Below, piece after piece: positions 1-12,200 of a stretch of 64,000 nucleotides of DNA. Position 1 is the stretch's first letter, and each line of letters opens with the position of its first letter. The DNA comes from Schistocephalus solidus. Its lineage: Eukaryota; Platyhelminthes; Cestoda; Diphyllobothriidea; Diphyllobothriidae. The notes beneath the pieces are model-generated. The model had not been told where the DNA came from and did not search any database. It was given only the letters and a program-made list of their open reading frames with translations. Position numbers and translations under genes: made by a program. The DNA is taken from contig WEDG01008978.1 of NCBI GenBank assembly GCA_017591395.1, positions 26,630-90,629 of the forward strand, given 5' to 3'.

Positions 1-11
1 TGCCCACCTAC

Positions 12-245
12 CTCAAAGTCCTTCCAGGCGTCTATCAGTTGAACCCTCTGTTCCTTGTCTTCGCACCTGCGCAGAGTGACGTTGGCCTCACGGTAAACAG
101 CACGGGCGCGCTCGATGGCGGCAGCCGCCTCTTCTTCGTTCGGCTGAGCTTGTCTTACGTCATTCTTATCTTCACTGGTTTCTTCACCTTCAGGGGCTTC
201 GTAGCTCTGAGCACAAAGCTCAAAGTTGGCCAGACTCAACCAGAC
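12..245 (-). CDS. CRNKL1: CRNKL1 exon 10 (last exon seen)
   Basis: 78 codons from [20 protein letters not shown] to [13 protein letters not shown], then a GTAGGT donor at 11. Begins with the HAT continuation VWLSLANFE and has a family-typical acidic, variable linker before [13 protein letters not shown]. The C-terminal exon or exons lie left of the window. Confidence 0.94.
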
Positions 246-3200
246 CTAGACACAAAAAGCAAAAAATACTATTAATATAACAGAGGGTTCGAACTGATCC
301 ACGGGCAAACGGGTATAGAGATTTGGCGACCAAAAATGCAGGGCTGTTAAACAAACCACGGCAGGTGTAGCCCGATAAAAACAACGGGGACGTGTGCGAC
401 AGCCACTTAGGTGTTATGATCTTACCACCAGTTTTGATGGTCGCCCGTCAAACAACGCGTCGATCGAATCGCCAAAGGAGAACTGAACAGCAAGGGTAGA
501 AGAATAGAAGTGTATTGCCGTATGCTAACAGCGATCTTGAAGGCTAAACAAAGAACGTACGAGTGTGTTAAAGGTCGGAACAATCAGCTAGTGATCTTTA
601 GTGAGTAGCATCTCAACTGGTACTATGACTCATCCTGTCGGCAGTTCCCGCACGACCATCGCGCGCACGGCCTATGGATGGATAGTGCAGCGTGGGAAGA
701 CCTGTCAGGGCGGTGTGTGAGCGGATCGGTTAGGACGGCTCCTCCTAACACTAGGGACGTCTTCTACACGCTTCAGTTGGCCACACTTCTGGTAAAAACC
801 AACGAACCAAAAACGGATGCGAAAAAAGTTCACGTATTAAGGCCATCCAATTGCACGGTAGGGAGCTAGGCTAATTCGTTGTTATTAGTCAGTTTTATGG
901 AGAATAGAGCAGACATATACGCATAAAACAAAATCCTTGGTAAGAGAGGAAACCAGATAAGACGGGGGCTTGACTTGACCGAGCTGATGACTTGCGGTGC
1001 TGAGAAAGGAACAACTTCCAGCAGAGGCTAACTAATAAATAGGCCGCCAGGTCTGAAAAATAGGAATTTACGAATAGAAACAGCAATGCAAGCAAGACAG
1101 GCACGGTTATGGTCTGGTGCACCGACTGCCCTAAATAATGCCGCCATACTAAGTGACATGGTAACCATGAGACGCCGCCTTGTCGGCTGGATATCCAGCA
1201 GAAGCTGGATTTACGGGATGGGGAAGGCGGCTGTCAGCAAAGCACTTAAAAACCTGCACGCGTGTCCATGTTCTGCAATCTCAATTCCCTACTACTGCAA
1301 GAGCTCGCGGCAACTAACAAATCTACACCCGTTCCAGTGATGCGCACCTAAAACTGGCAACACTGTTGGATCTGACCTGCACTCGCTGTTACTACACAAT
1401 GGGAAGAAAACGGCTAACTATTTCCTTCCCCGACTCACTACAGCAAACTAAAAGGGCATATGAACTAGCATGGTGCACTAAAAGTCGAGGCTTAGAAGGC
1501 TCCCAATTAACGCGATAGGCCAGTCAGGTTGTACCGAGTTCTACCTTAGCGCATACGCATTACAAACCGCACCAATATGCAATTCAAAATATCGAAGTTT
1601 GATTCTGGTAAACTAAGAGAACAGCATAGGTGTCGGCCCGCATCGCTGGCCCGCCATCGTATTCATGCTGGCTTCAAATTGATCCGAACTTGTCTTAACA
1701 TTAGAATAACGATGGATGTGAAAATTCATGAAGTCAATGACGTTTAAGTCCCTCTCACGATACTCCAACTAAAGAAAAACTCCGCACTTCCTGCCAGGGG
1801 ACAGTGCAAGTCGTTGTCGGCTCATACAAACGAAATAGAGGGTTGAATGGCAAAATAGTCAAGTCGAACTGCTCCGAGACGATACGTTGCTCGTCGGAAT
1901 GTGAATGTTTTCTGGCCCTGAAAAACAGAGCCCAACCATGCGAGCATTCGCATGGTGCCATTTGGGGATCGCCTGTTTCCTCGAGATACGCTTACCAGGC
2001 AATGGTTCGCAAAGCATCACGAGGATCGAATGCGCAGAACTGCTTTCCAACGCCAATACATGACTGCACAAAGCTTGTGAAAGCCCCACGAAAAAAAGCA
2101 GAGATGACACAAACATCAAGCGATTTGGTGTTAAGCGTGTGGACTTACCTTAACATGTTGAGTCTTCTTCATTAGTCGTCGGTAGAGACTGCGCGCTCGG
2201 TCCCACTCACGCAGTTCAATCTCATAGTCGATGTAGGCCTTCCAGAGAAGTTCGGGCATATCGAGTAGAGGCTGTGCAACTGCCAGTTCGTAAATACCAC
2301 GCGCACGCTCAGTCTCATCCAGGAGGGCTTCCATTTCGGCATACTGAGGAAGAGAAGAAGGTGAGATAGAAGAAATGATAAGAAAATGGTGCAGTTTAAT
2401 TCTGAACTAATCGTGGTAACAGATACTGGTAAAGCATTCAAACAATGAATTTTTCCAGCTGTTTCGCGAGTGCTGCAACCGTCAGATACCTCAGATACCC
2501 GAGAAAAGACGGATTCCCAGACGAAGGTAATAGCACTATCTACTCTGTGCATACAATTCTTTGGGAGATGCCTTAACAACAACTAACGCACCGCTTGCAC
2601 AGCACATCCTAAAATAGAAATGCTTCGATCGCAAAAAGAAGACGAAGACGTCGGTCATTTGAAAATTTTTTTGGCCAACAGAACGAAGTTCAGAACTTGC
2701 GGCAGTAGCATAGACTGCTCGTGCAGGCCCTCTCTCCATAGAAATGAAAATATTTTCTTTGCAGAGGATGAGCAGATAACCTTTCGGTGCGTTGTGGCCC
2801 GCGAGATATTGAAACTGTCATACGGTTCCAGGGAGGGAGGGCAAACTGAAAGATTGCAATCAGGTCAAAAGTTGGGTATGTGTAGTGCGGCTTCGTGGCC
2901 CTATCAGAACCAGTGGTACTGGGAAAATTTGCTTTCATTCTTTTACAAGTCCAAAACGACTGCAGTTTGAAAATGGACGCAGACAACCTCCGAAGCACAT
3001 GTTCATACCTTAGGCAACATGTTAAAGAGGTTGAAAGTTCGACGCCCGCCGCCAAGATATAAACGCCAGAGGACCGCATCTTACACCAATACCATCTGCG
3101 AGGTGTTGTAGCAGGCGGTAGTACACATTTATTGCGAAATGGCGACCAAATTTGTCGTTTCTGCGCATCCAAAGAGACTTTGTTAATGGTCTGCTTCAGA

Positions 3201-6200
3201 TGCGAGTCATGCGTGGGCTAAAATCGGGTTTATCTGGGTCCGAAATGGCGGTCATCTGCAAGATTTCGTTCTGTGCCCACGCAGATTCGCACCCGTTCCG
3301 TGCACGCCCTTGGAGAATTCAGTAACTGCGCTTCTTCTGCCAACAGGAGATCACTCGTCTCAGCCCCCATGAAATCGTGGACGTAATGTGCACAATGTAT
3401 GGAAGACAAGAAACAACAGTTTTTGGTGAAAAAGGCTGGTGCAGGTTCTGTTTTAAGACTGGGTTGTTGTGAGCAAGAATAGTTAGGAGCGAAAAAGATT
3501 CTTTCTCACCTTTTGCGGCCTTAGCATACATTCGGTCGCCTGGCAACTGACGTGCTAAAATTATGTTAGTCAAACCGCATACTGAAAGGACAGAGTGAGC
3601 AGTTTGATATGCCGTCTCTAAACTTTTGGTCGAAAATTTAAAGAATCTGGCTTCCATTGATCTTGCACTCAATTAGTATGCAACAATTAAAACTGGCCTC
3701 GAGTAGGTTGCTGGGCATGCGCAATGCGATGAGAGCTGTCGACAAAGCCCTCCGGAGTTCGGAGAGGATTTTTAAAACATATTATGTATGGTAGCTTAGA
3801 ACAGGGTTATGATCCCAATGAAATCATCGCCAGAATTCACGCAGCGCTAATAGTTTTGCAGGAAAGCTATAGAAATCGGATAAACTGATTTTCCCGAGTA
3901 ATTGGTTCCTTATTCAAAGTGACCCATCACTGGGAGCTTCCACTAACAAGTCGATCACAGAATGGCAAGAGTTTATGACGTACGTGTCGAATCAACACTG
4001 CGGTACGCCGATTACGAGTGATAGTCCTCAGAGGAAAAATAAATACAGGTTCTCCTGGGCTACAAGAAGATAGAAATGCAAAGTTCAAGTGAACCGGCGC
4101 GATCGAAGTAGGTGGACGCGCATTGAGCAGCCAGCTAAGTCGCCATTCCTCACAATCGCTGTCAGTCTGGTCACGGTAAGACCTGACGTATTCTAATGCT
4201 TGAACCCGACCCCGTTGGCAATAAAACAGTGGTTGTCAGGCGATGACAGAAGTTGTGGAAACCTTGACACTGCACTTGAACAGATCACGTGAATCCACCT
4301 GTCAGGTCAGGTTTGTACAAACTCATCGAATCCGTAGTTTTCAAAGGTTACACCCTAGCATGGCACTCATTCACTAAGTATTAAGTGACCCATCGGGTCT
4401 TGGCCGCATTTTTCGTTGTATAAAGCCTCCTAAAGTAGGATCAGTGGGTTATCAAAGTAGGGAAATGTGCTAGAATGTACTTATCGAAGAAAGGATGAGA
4501 CGAGACGAAGGTAGTCTAAAAAGTAACGAATCAAAAAGTCCAACAAAGGGACAGCGAGAGAGGGTGCTTTAGGCACAAAACCTGCAAAACAATATGTGCG
4601 GAATATGAAACAGGTAAAAAAGCACTTACCCTCATCCAAGTTGTGCAATTCTCGGGTGCATATGCCAGGAACTTTTCATACAGGCGTCTGCAGCGATCAA
4701 ACTCGCGAAGTTGTATCTCCAGCTCGATATAACCTCTAAATAGCTTGGCTTTGGGGCATTTTCCAATAGCCGTCCCCTAAAAACAGCGGGGACTTTGTGA
4801 TAAGAGGTGAACGGACGCGGCTACCAACTGATTGAACACCTAGAGTATTACAAACTGTAGGGAAGGTGCAACTTCTTTACTAGGGGCTTAGAATTCAGAA
4901 TAACCTAACAATCCACGGCAGATCTCCGCGGTCGGCACAAAAAGGGAAGTGGGACGTAATGACTGTCTCAGCTCCGTTCGTCATCAATGAAATTTTGATT
5001 CCTCTAAAGTAACGACCTGAGCCACACTGTTAGGCCTCTATCCGTTGAAGCTCACCAGGGATCAAATACACTGATAAAAGAATGACTAAGTTTACTTGCT
5101 CCCACAAACGACCTGAAAATTTAACTCCATATAATTTTAAACTAAGGGAAACTAAAAGACGCCAGTAGCGGAAGTAACCAGTGTCTTAAGAGACTACAGT
5201 AGTAACTGCATCCGTCCTAAAACGAACCCAGGGGTAAGAGTGCATTTCTGCCAATCAAAAATTAAAAGTAAAAAAATGGTTCAGTGATGAGGAAGAAAAT
5301 CATTTGAGTAACCTGACGAAAAGGCTGCTTATCGGAGACTTCGGCGTCGTATAAGATTTCGTCGTTAGCTCGACGAAGAATACCACTGGTTCGGAAAGTG
5401 CTTACTGGTGACATGTGCGTGGAATTGTTTGTGGTTAGGCATACTTGCCCGGTATTTATCCCACTTTTTCCAAGGCAAGGACCTTATAAGTCCACTGAGA
5501 AAATAGAGCACAGAGGCTCTTGTAGGACGGAAATGGTGATAATATTGGTTTTATCGACAGTGCGACATGAGCGACGCAATAAATGGAGCCAGTGAAAGGT
5601 ATTTAGAATACTCGCATTTCTAACATAAGTCTGTTTGATTACTCCAATTCGGTGCTGGAAAAGAGGCGCAATATGAAATATGCCAAAAATAGGGGTGTGC
5701 AAATGGGGAAAAAACAGGAAATTCAAGGTTAAAGAAGGTTTGATTGGGTAACACGATCGCGACAGGCAAACTTAACCTTAGTAATAACCTTAATTCTAAC
5801 CCCAACCCTAACTCTTTACCCAATCCCATTCTCTATCCCAGCCCTAACCTTAACCTATCTCTTGGGTATTTTATTATGCTTAACCAGAAGCGTAACTTTA
5901 ATATGGCGTGCCTACCTAAAGCAAATAAGCAAGCGTGTTATTGTAATAAAAACTAAGAACTGCTTTAGAGTTTCGAAGATTCCCATCAAAGGATTCCGAA
6001 GACTAGTTGGCGAGCATACGTGTGTTGCAACAATTGAGGCTCGAACCCACTAATTAGAATTCCAACACCCTGACCCTTGAGCCATGGGCTCACCGTCCAT
6101 TCGTTTGCGATCAGATAGCCTTCCCGCTTAAAATCTACTAGCCGCTGAGCGGATGCTGGCAGGGCTCAAGATTGAGCCCCATGGCACAGCGGGACGACTA

Positions 6201-9200
6201 TGTTCCGTAACGCAACTGGTGAGCACCCCGATATTACACAAATATGTGTTTGAACAGGAAAGTACCTCCGCTGTCCATCAGGGAAAGAATATCGTGAAAT
6301 TTATCAGTAAGGAGAGGTAGTATAGGAACCCGCGAGAAAGAAAACTTCACCGGTGTATGCGAGGAGTGAGCTCGAGATCATGAAGCCTACAGCCAGGGTG
6401 TCTGCATTTAATAATGCCGAAAAATAAACTTGACTAAGGGGCAACAACTCACCAGAAGTTTTCGGGCTGTGGTCAACTGTTTTTGCCGAATCTCAAATTT
6501 GGCGGCGTACAGCCAGAACTTGGCGAAAGTGAAGCGGCGATGGGGTATGAGCCTGAGAGCGAAATTGTACACTTGCCTTGTCCTCTCAGGGTCACCGACG
6601 GTGAGTTCTTCAAAGATTGCATAGTTGATCCACAGGTAGATGTAGCGTCGCCAGTACCGTTTTTCCTTGAAGCAAACAACAGACTGATGAGGAAATCCCG
6701 GCCACTTAATGACTCGGACGCGGACTGAAAAGCAATTGTCGCATCAATTATGGTCCCCGTGGTTATCGCGAGAGCTGCTAATTATAGTACACATGTGGTC
6801 GCATGGCAACTACGCACTACCAATAGTGCACTCCTTGTGCCTCCACAACCATTATCTGCGACTGTGCCTGATGATGATGGGTCGGATGCGAAACCGAAAC
6901 TTTAGGCCAATAAACTTCTTGTTCCAGCGATCGCGTCCTCATTTTCTGAACAGAACGGTCGTTATGAAGCTGGCTTGGAAAAGATAAGGGAGACAGTTGT
7001 GTCGCCAAATGCAAAGGATGCACAATGACGATCAACTATACCAGGAATTTGCAGGTCCTGAATTTGTAGGTCCTGAACGGATTGACTAGTAAAACAATGA
7101 ATTAGGCCTGAAAATGGCGGAGAAATCAAAGCTCATCGAAATGTGCAACCCCGGCAACTAGTTCTCTCTAAATCACGCCCGACTGTTGAGAATTCCGAGT
7201 TGGGTGAGCGTTTGAATGCGATGGGAATACCAGCAGTTACCAACAGGACACTAAGTCACCAAAATTCTCCCTCTGAACCATTCAGAGGTAGGCGAGATAA
7301 AAGTGGAATTAACAAACATATGTGACTGGCTCTCGGTTAAAAAACTTGTTTGGGGCTGCGGACAGTGACAGTCCCTTCGAGATTTATTAACGTTTGAGAT
7401 AATACTAATACCAAAAAAGCTCAGCGGAGTTGAGTCTGCTTTAAAACAAAGAACAGATCTGGTGTAGGCTTAAGGCAAACACAAAAAACACAACAGGTTA
7501 GATTATTTTGCCTACCTTGATGGGTGGAACGTTCGCAACAGCGCGTTCGTAGAGCTCACAGGTTTGCTCTACTGAACCTTCTTCTTCCATTAGACGGACG
7601 TAATCAAACCATACATCATAGTTGTGTGGGTTGGCCTCGATCTCCTAAAGATTATTAATGAAAAACGTCAGAAAAAGGTATGACGTAGACAGCGTTTATT
7701 ACACACATCGATTATGAGGTTCTGGTTAGTTAGGTCGGAAGAGATTTTTTTGACAGAGCGAATCTGTGGAAGAGAGCTAACCTTAAATTGAACAACACAA
7801 CTTTGCATTGCGATGTTTGCTATTGGCAAATGCAAGAATAAGGTGTGTAGAAAGGGACTTACCGATTCATATTGGAATTTTCTCTTATTAAGGATAACAC
7901 CCTCAATTGCCAAACGGTCACCATACTTTTTCTCATGCAGCGTGTAAGCTTTGTATATCTCCGGGCATTCGTCAGACGGCAGGTTGTCCAGGGCGTATTT
8001 GTAAATGACGCGGGCGCGGTCATGCTTAATGGAAAGGGGGCGGTGTAATTGAGTCTAAAGCACAACAGGCCTACCTCTTTTTGTCGCTCTTCAAAGCGGG
8101 CAAATTCAATTAGCAAGCGAGCCTGAGGGTTGTCTGCGCCATAGAATTCTACGGCGCGTTCGAAAACCTGACGAGCTGAATGAATGTAGTTGTTGCGTTC
8201 CTCGAACTTGGCGTACTTTACCCAGTTCTTCGAATCAGGATTCACAAGGACGAGTACGGCAAAGTTAAAGAAGAAATAAGGACTATCTCGAAACCGGAGA
8301 TTCGTCATAGGAATGACAAAATGTAACTTTTAACCTACACTTGTCCTAATACAAGTAGTCTGAGGAAAATTTACAAAATAAAAACAAGGATGAGGCGTTG
8401 TCCACTTTCTTAAAGTTATACTTGCACAGGCTCCGAATTTCAGCGTCTAGACTGAAGTATGCAACTTACGAAAAATATTAAAAGGTTTCAGACTAAATCG
8501 GACCAGTTAATTTTCCACAAATGCCTGCCGGCTGGACTTTAAAATAGCTGATTCCAGAAATATAATGATGCGTGCTGTAAAGGATATATCGTTCATAAAC
8601 GAGTCGGGCACGCTGCAACTCCTTGTAGCGTAATTCGAAGTTAATGTAGGCGTGCCAAGCCTGTTCTTCCGGTTCCCACTCCATCCAGCGCTCAAAAACC
8701 TGGCGGGCACCTGCAATATTGCCAAGCATTTCTTCCATGTAGGTATACTTGTACCAGAACTGACTAGCACGTGGAATAAGAGTGACGGCGCGATCCCAGA
8801 GGTTCCGCGCGTGGTTGACCTGTTTGTTGCGCATCTCCATTTCCGCATATTTGAGCCAAAGGCCGATATTTTTAAAGTCGACATCAAGTGCACGCTCGAA
8901 TACGGAACGGGCTCTAAAAGACAACGGATAACATAGCACTAGAACTTTATATGCTGGGAGATTTTGCAGATAAAAAGGTCGCCAAACCCTAAGAAAAGGA
9001 AGAAATGTGACAAAGCCAACACTAAACCACCTCAATAACAAACCAAATAACACCTTCAAGAGTAGGAAAAGTGCACCATCGCGACAAAGACGAAAAGGTG
9101 TTCCATGTCTGGTAAACGGGTCGGGATTCTAAGTCTCTAAGGTTGGGTTACCTTCCCACTTATAACAAGACAGTAGAATGCATAGAATACTGGATGCCAA

Positions 9201-12200
9201 AGTTAAACATGAAACTTGAGGAATATGGTTGCATAAGCTGAAGGTGAAATACTCGATCTCTGGCATGTAATAAGTAGGTGTACAACGAGCATCAATTCAC
9301 AACCAACACACAGCGGGATTTTCTAACCTAACAATCTCCGGCAAAACATAATACACCGCGTCACTTGAAAACTTAAACCATGTCCTGGATTGACTAATGA
9401 ATTACAAACGATGAAGTTCTCATAAGATTGGCAGTAGTTTGCGAGGGTCCAAGAAAATTCTGACCAAAACCATCCCCCTGTCATATACACAGGGCCAATT
9501 TACCAATCCCACACAGCTGGTAATAGAGGTCCTTTGATAAAGATTCGCCAACCACGCTTTTACAGCTGTGATGGGGGGGGGGGGTAAATTATCTCACTTC
9601 CCGCTAAATTTTGAATTCTCGGAGCATATCTTACAGGGCAAAGGAGAAAAGTCACACTCCTCAGTATGACAGGGCATAACTGACACAAAATCGATGATAA
9701 GACGGGGCGCTAGTGAGTGCTGCTGGTTGAAAGTGAACAAAAGGACCGTTGTCATCTTGGCGGTCAATACTTTCACTCGGTCATTTGGAAAAGGACATAC
9801 AAGACTGACCAAAAGAATCCGAAAAGTCAGACACACTGTCTCTAACCGAGAGCCCGAAAAATAAACAAATCGAGCCGTCCATTATCCATTGTCCTTATCT
9901 TGCCTAGTATTCTGAAATTGAGAAATCAACAACCCTTGTGGTGTTCATTGAGTTAGTCTACCCACTCGGATGCGTATAATTGGAAATGTACGTTTCTTAG
10001 GGCTAACATGAAGCGGTTAAAACAGATCGTTTTGCCAACGTTATCCGCAGAAGCATTCGCAGCTCTAGTAGACTACTTAAATTGTCAAAGGTTCACGTGC
10101 ATTCTTAATCACTTATTTTTGTCAAGTGAGAACAGAATGACGTACGGAAATTCAAGATGTACCGAAGTTAGTGAGCATTGCAGGTAGGAATGCAGTACTT
10201 GGAAGACTTGATTGAAGAGCAAAACTATGAAGTGGAAAGGGACATCAGGGAGCAAGTAGACCTAGAGCATTTTCCGTTCAGGAAAAAGAAAATATTATAT
10301 TTGGCACCCAAATATAAGAAGTCTGCAATTCGGTTGGCCCACAAACCGTCCGGCAACACCTACTTCGAAAAGGAAATATCAGTTTTTGAGAATTCAGAAA
10401 CGGTCAACTCTTACGCAGAGCCAGGCAGTAGCGGGTAAGATCAGTTCATTGAAAAGGTTTACACATTCGAGTAACTGAAAACATTTCCCAAGACAGACTA
10501 GCCCCTTCTTGTGCTTGGTACAATTACAATAATGTCTGACCTAGCTGATCTCAAGCATGTCTCAAATTGTACTTTCTCATTTGTGACGACATGCGGCTGC
10601 GGACCTGTAGACCTCAATCCACTCTCCGTCGAATACAGAAGGTTCAAGAACTACTTTCATGTCTTGGCGAACTGTTTCGAGGCAGGTTTTGGCTTTGATT
10701 CTTCCAGGTAAGCAACTGCATCGGATCGAGGACAGTTGCACCGAGCTCATGTGGAGGACGACGAAGAGTGCACCCAAACAACCTCAGTAATCTTTCTTGA
10801 ATGGGTTAAAATATCCTTGCGATTGTGACCCAACGACTGTAGTCTCACTTCGGACGAAGTTTGTGTAATTCGCTCGAGGGATGATCCTTAGGCAGTGATA
10901 CTCCAACATCCCCCGTTTTAGTCTAACTTCTACACGCACAGCCTAGCATTCACAACTGAATGGGAGAATTGACCAGACGGATGCCCTGTACATGCGGATC
11001 TTTATGGCGACAGAGACGTCAAATAAATTTTACACTTTCTAAGAATTGTGAAAACCCCGCTAATAGCACCGATTAAAGAGACGAGGTCGTACATACTCGA
11101 TCCACTCGGCAACAACCTCGCCCCTGGTTGTTTTAAACTATTACGTCAAGTTGACTGTTATTAATCCCGAAGAGGGCCTACTCCTTGTCAAGGATGCAGG
11201 TCAAAGATACTATGGTCTCCTCAATTGTTATAGATGAACCCATCGATTAAGCGGCTTCATTCACTCATGGTGTCACAAAAAATAGGTGAACAAAACTTGA
11301 GACCAACAGGACGATGCGGTAAGATCGGTCGAGATCCATCAGCCGACGCTTGAATGAAAATTAAACATATTCAAAGCTGTGAAGAACCTCTCTGAGAATC
11401 CCGTTAATGGTGTATTTGAATAGAATGAATGACAGGATAGAACCCTTTGGAACACCAAATCGAAGATCGAACGGTTATTGGACAGAACATACGCAGTATC
11501 CCCAATCATGGCGATGGCACAAGGCTTGTCAATTTCCCCGAGAATAACGTTTCTGTCTCGGCCACCATTCACATCACAAAAGGTTTCTCGTTGTAAAGGG
11601 CATACTACTAAATTGGGGGACAAGTTGGTAAACCTTTTCGAGTTGTGTGACCTTTGAGGCCTGCTTTATGTAGTTCACGGTTTCATTCCAATATATTTCT
11701 GCGGTCATCTCTAGACAACTTTGCCGTCAGTTTCCAAGGTTGACCGAAGGGGTCCTCGGGGTGGGACCAGACTCGATTCGCTCGGGTAGACAACTACAAG
11801 ATGCTTCCGTTTATCAAGTCACTGTCGCACCGCTTAGTGGATCCAAGAATTTTCTCAGCTGCTCTATAGACCAGTGATTTCAATAATGACAAGCTGCTAT
11901 CAGCTCTTTCGGCTCAGGCCGTAAAAAGAGACAGAATTTACGTGCTCGGAGCCTCAGTTGTGTTGCGTTTGGTAGTTCTGCGAAATCAGGGCATCTTGAC
12001 GTGACCTTTAAGGCGTTCGCGAAAAGCACATGACCTAAACCCTGGGTGCTGCCAGTTTCAGTGCTGCACATCCATCTGCTATGGTGAACCCAGCTTCGAA
12101 ACCTCAAACTGACTAGAATTTAGTCGATCCGTCAGTGTTGCCGACGTTTGACCAAAATGTCATCAGATATTTGTAACTGTGTTGGGAGCAGTCGTTAATG

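Larger units (their letters stand above)
4777..6452 (-). other. CRNKL1 intron 7 (1.7 kb)
   Basis: Standard GT-AG intron. Contains a degenerate telomere-like tract (5773-5868) and a tRNA-like repeat (6030-6235). Nothing recognised elsewhere. Confidence 0.85.
6666..7515 (-). other. CRNKL1 intron 6 (850 nt) with a retroelement 3' end
   Basis: Standard GT-AG intron. In antisense orientation it holds the 3' end of a Penelope-like element (6703-6845) and a hammerhead relic (6868-6903). Nothing recognised in 6910-7515. Confidence 0.85.

Noticed and set aside
2455..2480. Minus-strand GAAACAGCTGG preceded by CTGACGG, like a hammerhead
   Set aside because: The core reads CTGACGG rather than CTGANGA, the cleavage triplet is absent and no stem II forms.
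5773..5868. True telomere or recent chromosome-fusion site
   Set aside because: The units are irregular and similar tracts occur inside inverted-repeat elements elsewhere in the window.
8254..8587. A GT-AG solution for CRNKL1 intron 3
   Set aside because: No AG lies between the branch-like site and the conserved coding start, and using a GT after 8579 would add unconserved residues; the AT-AC solution restores the conserved junction exactly.
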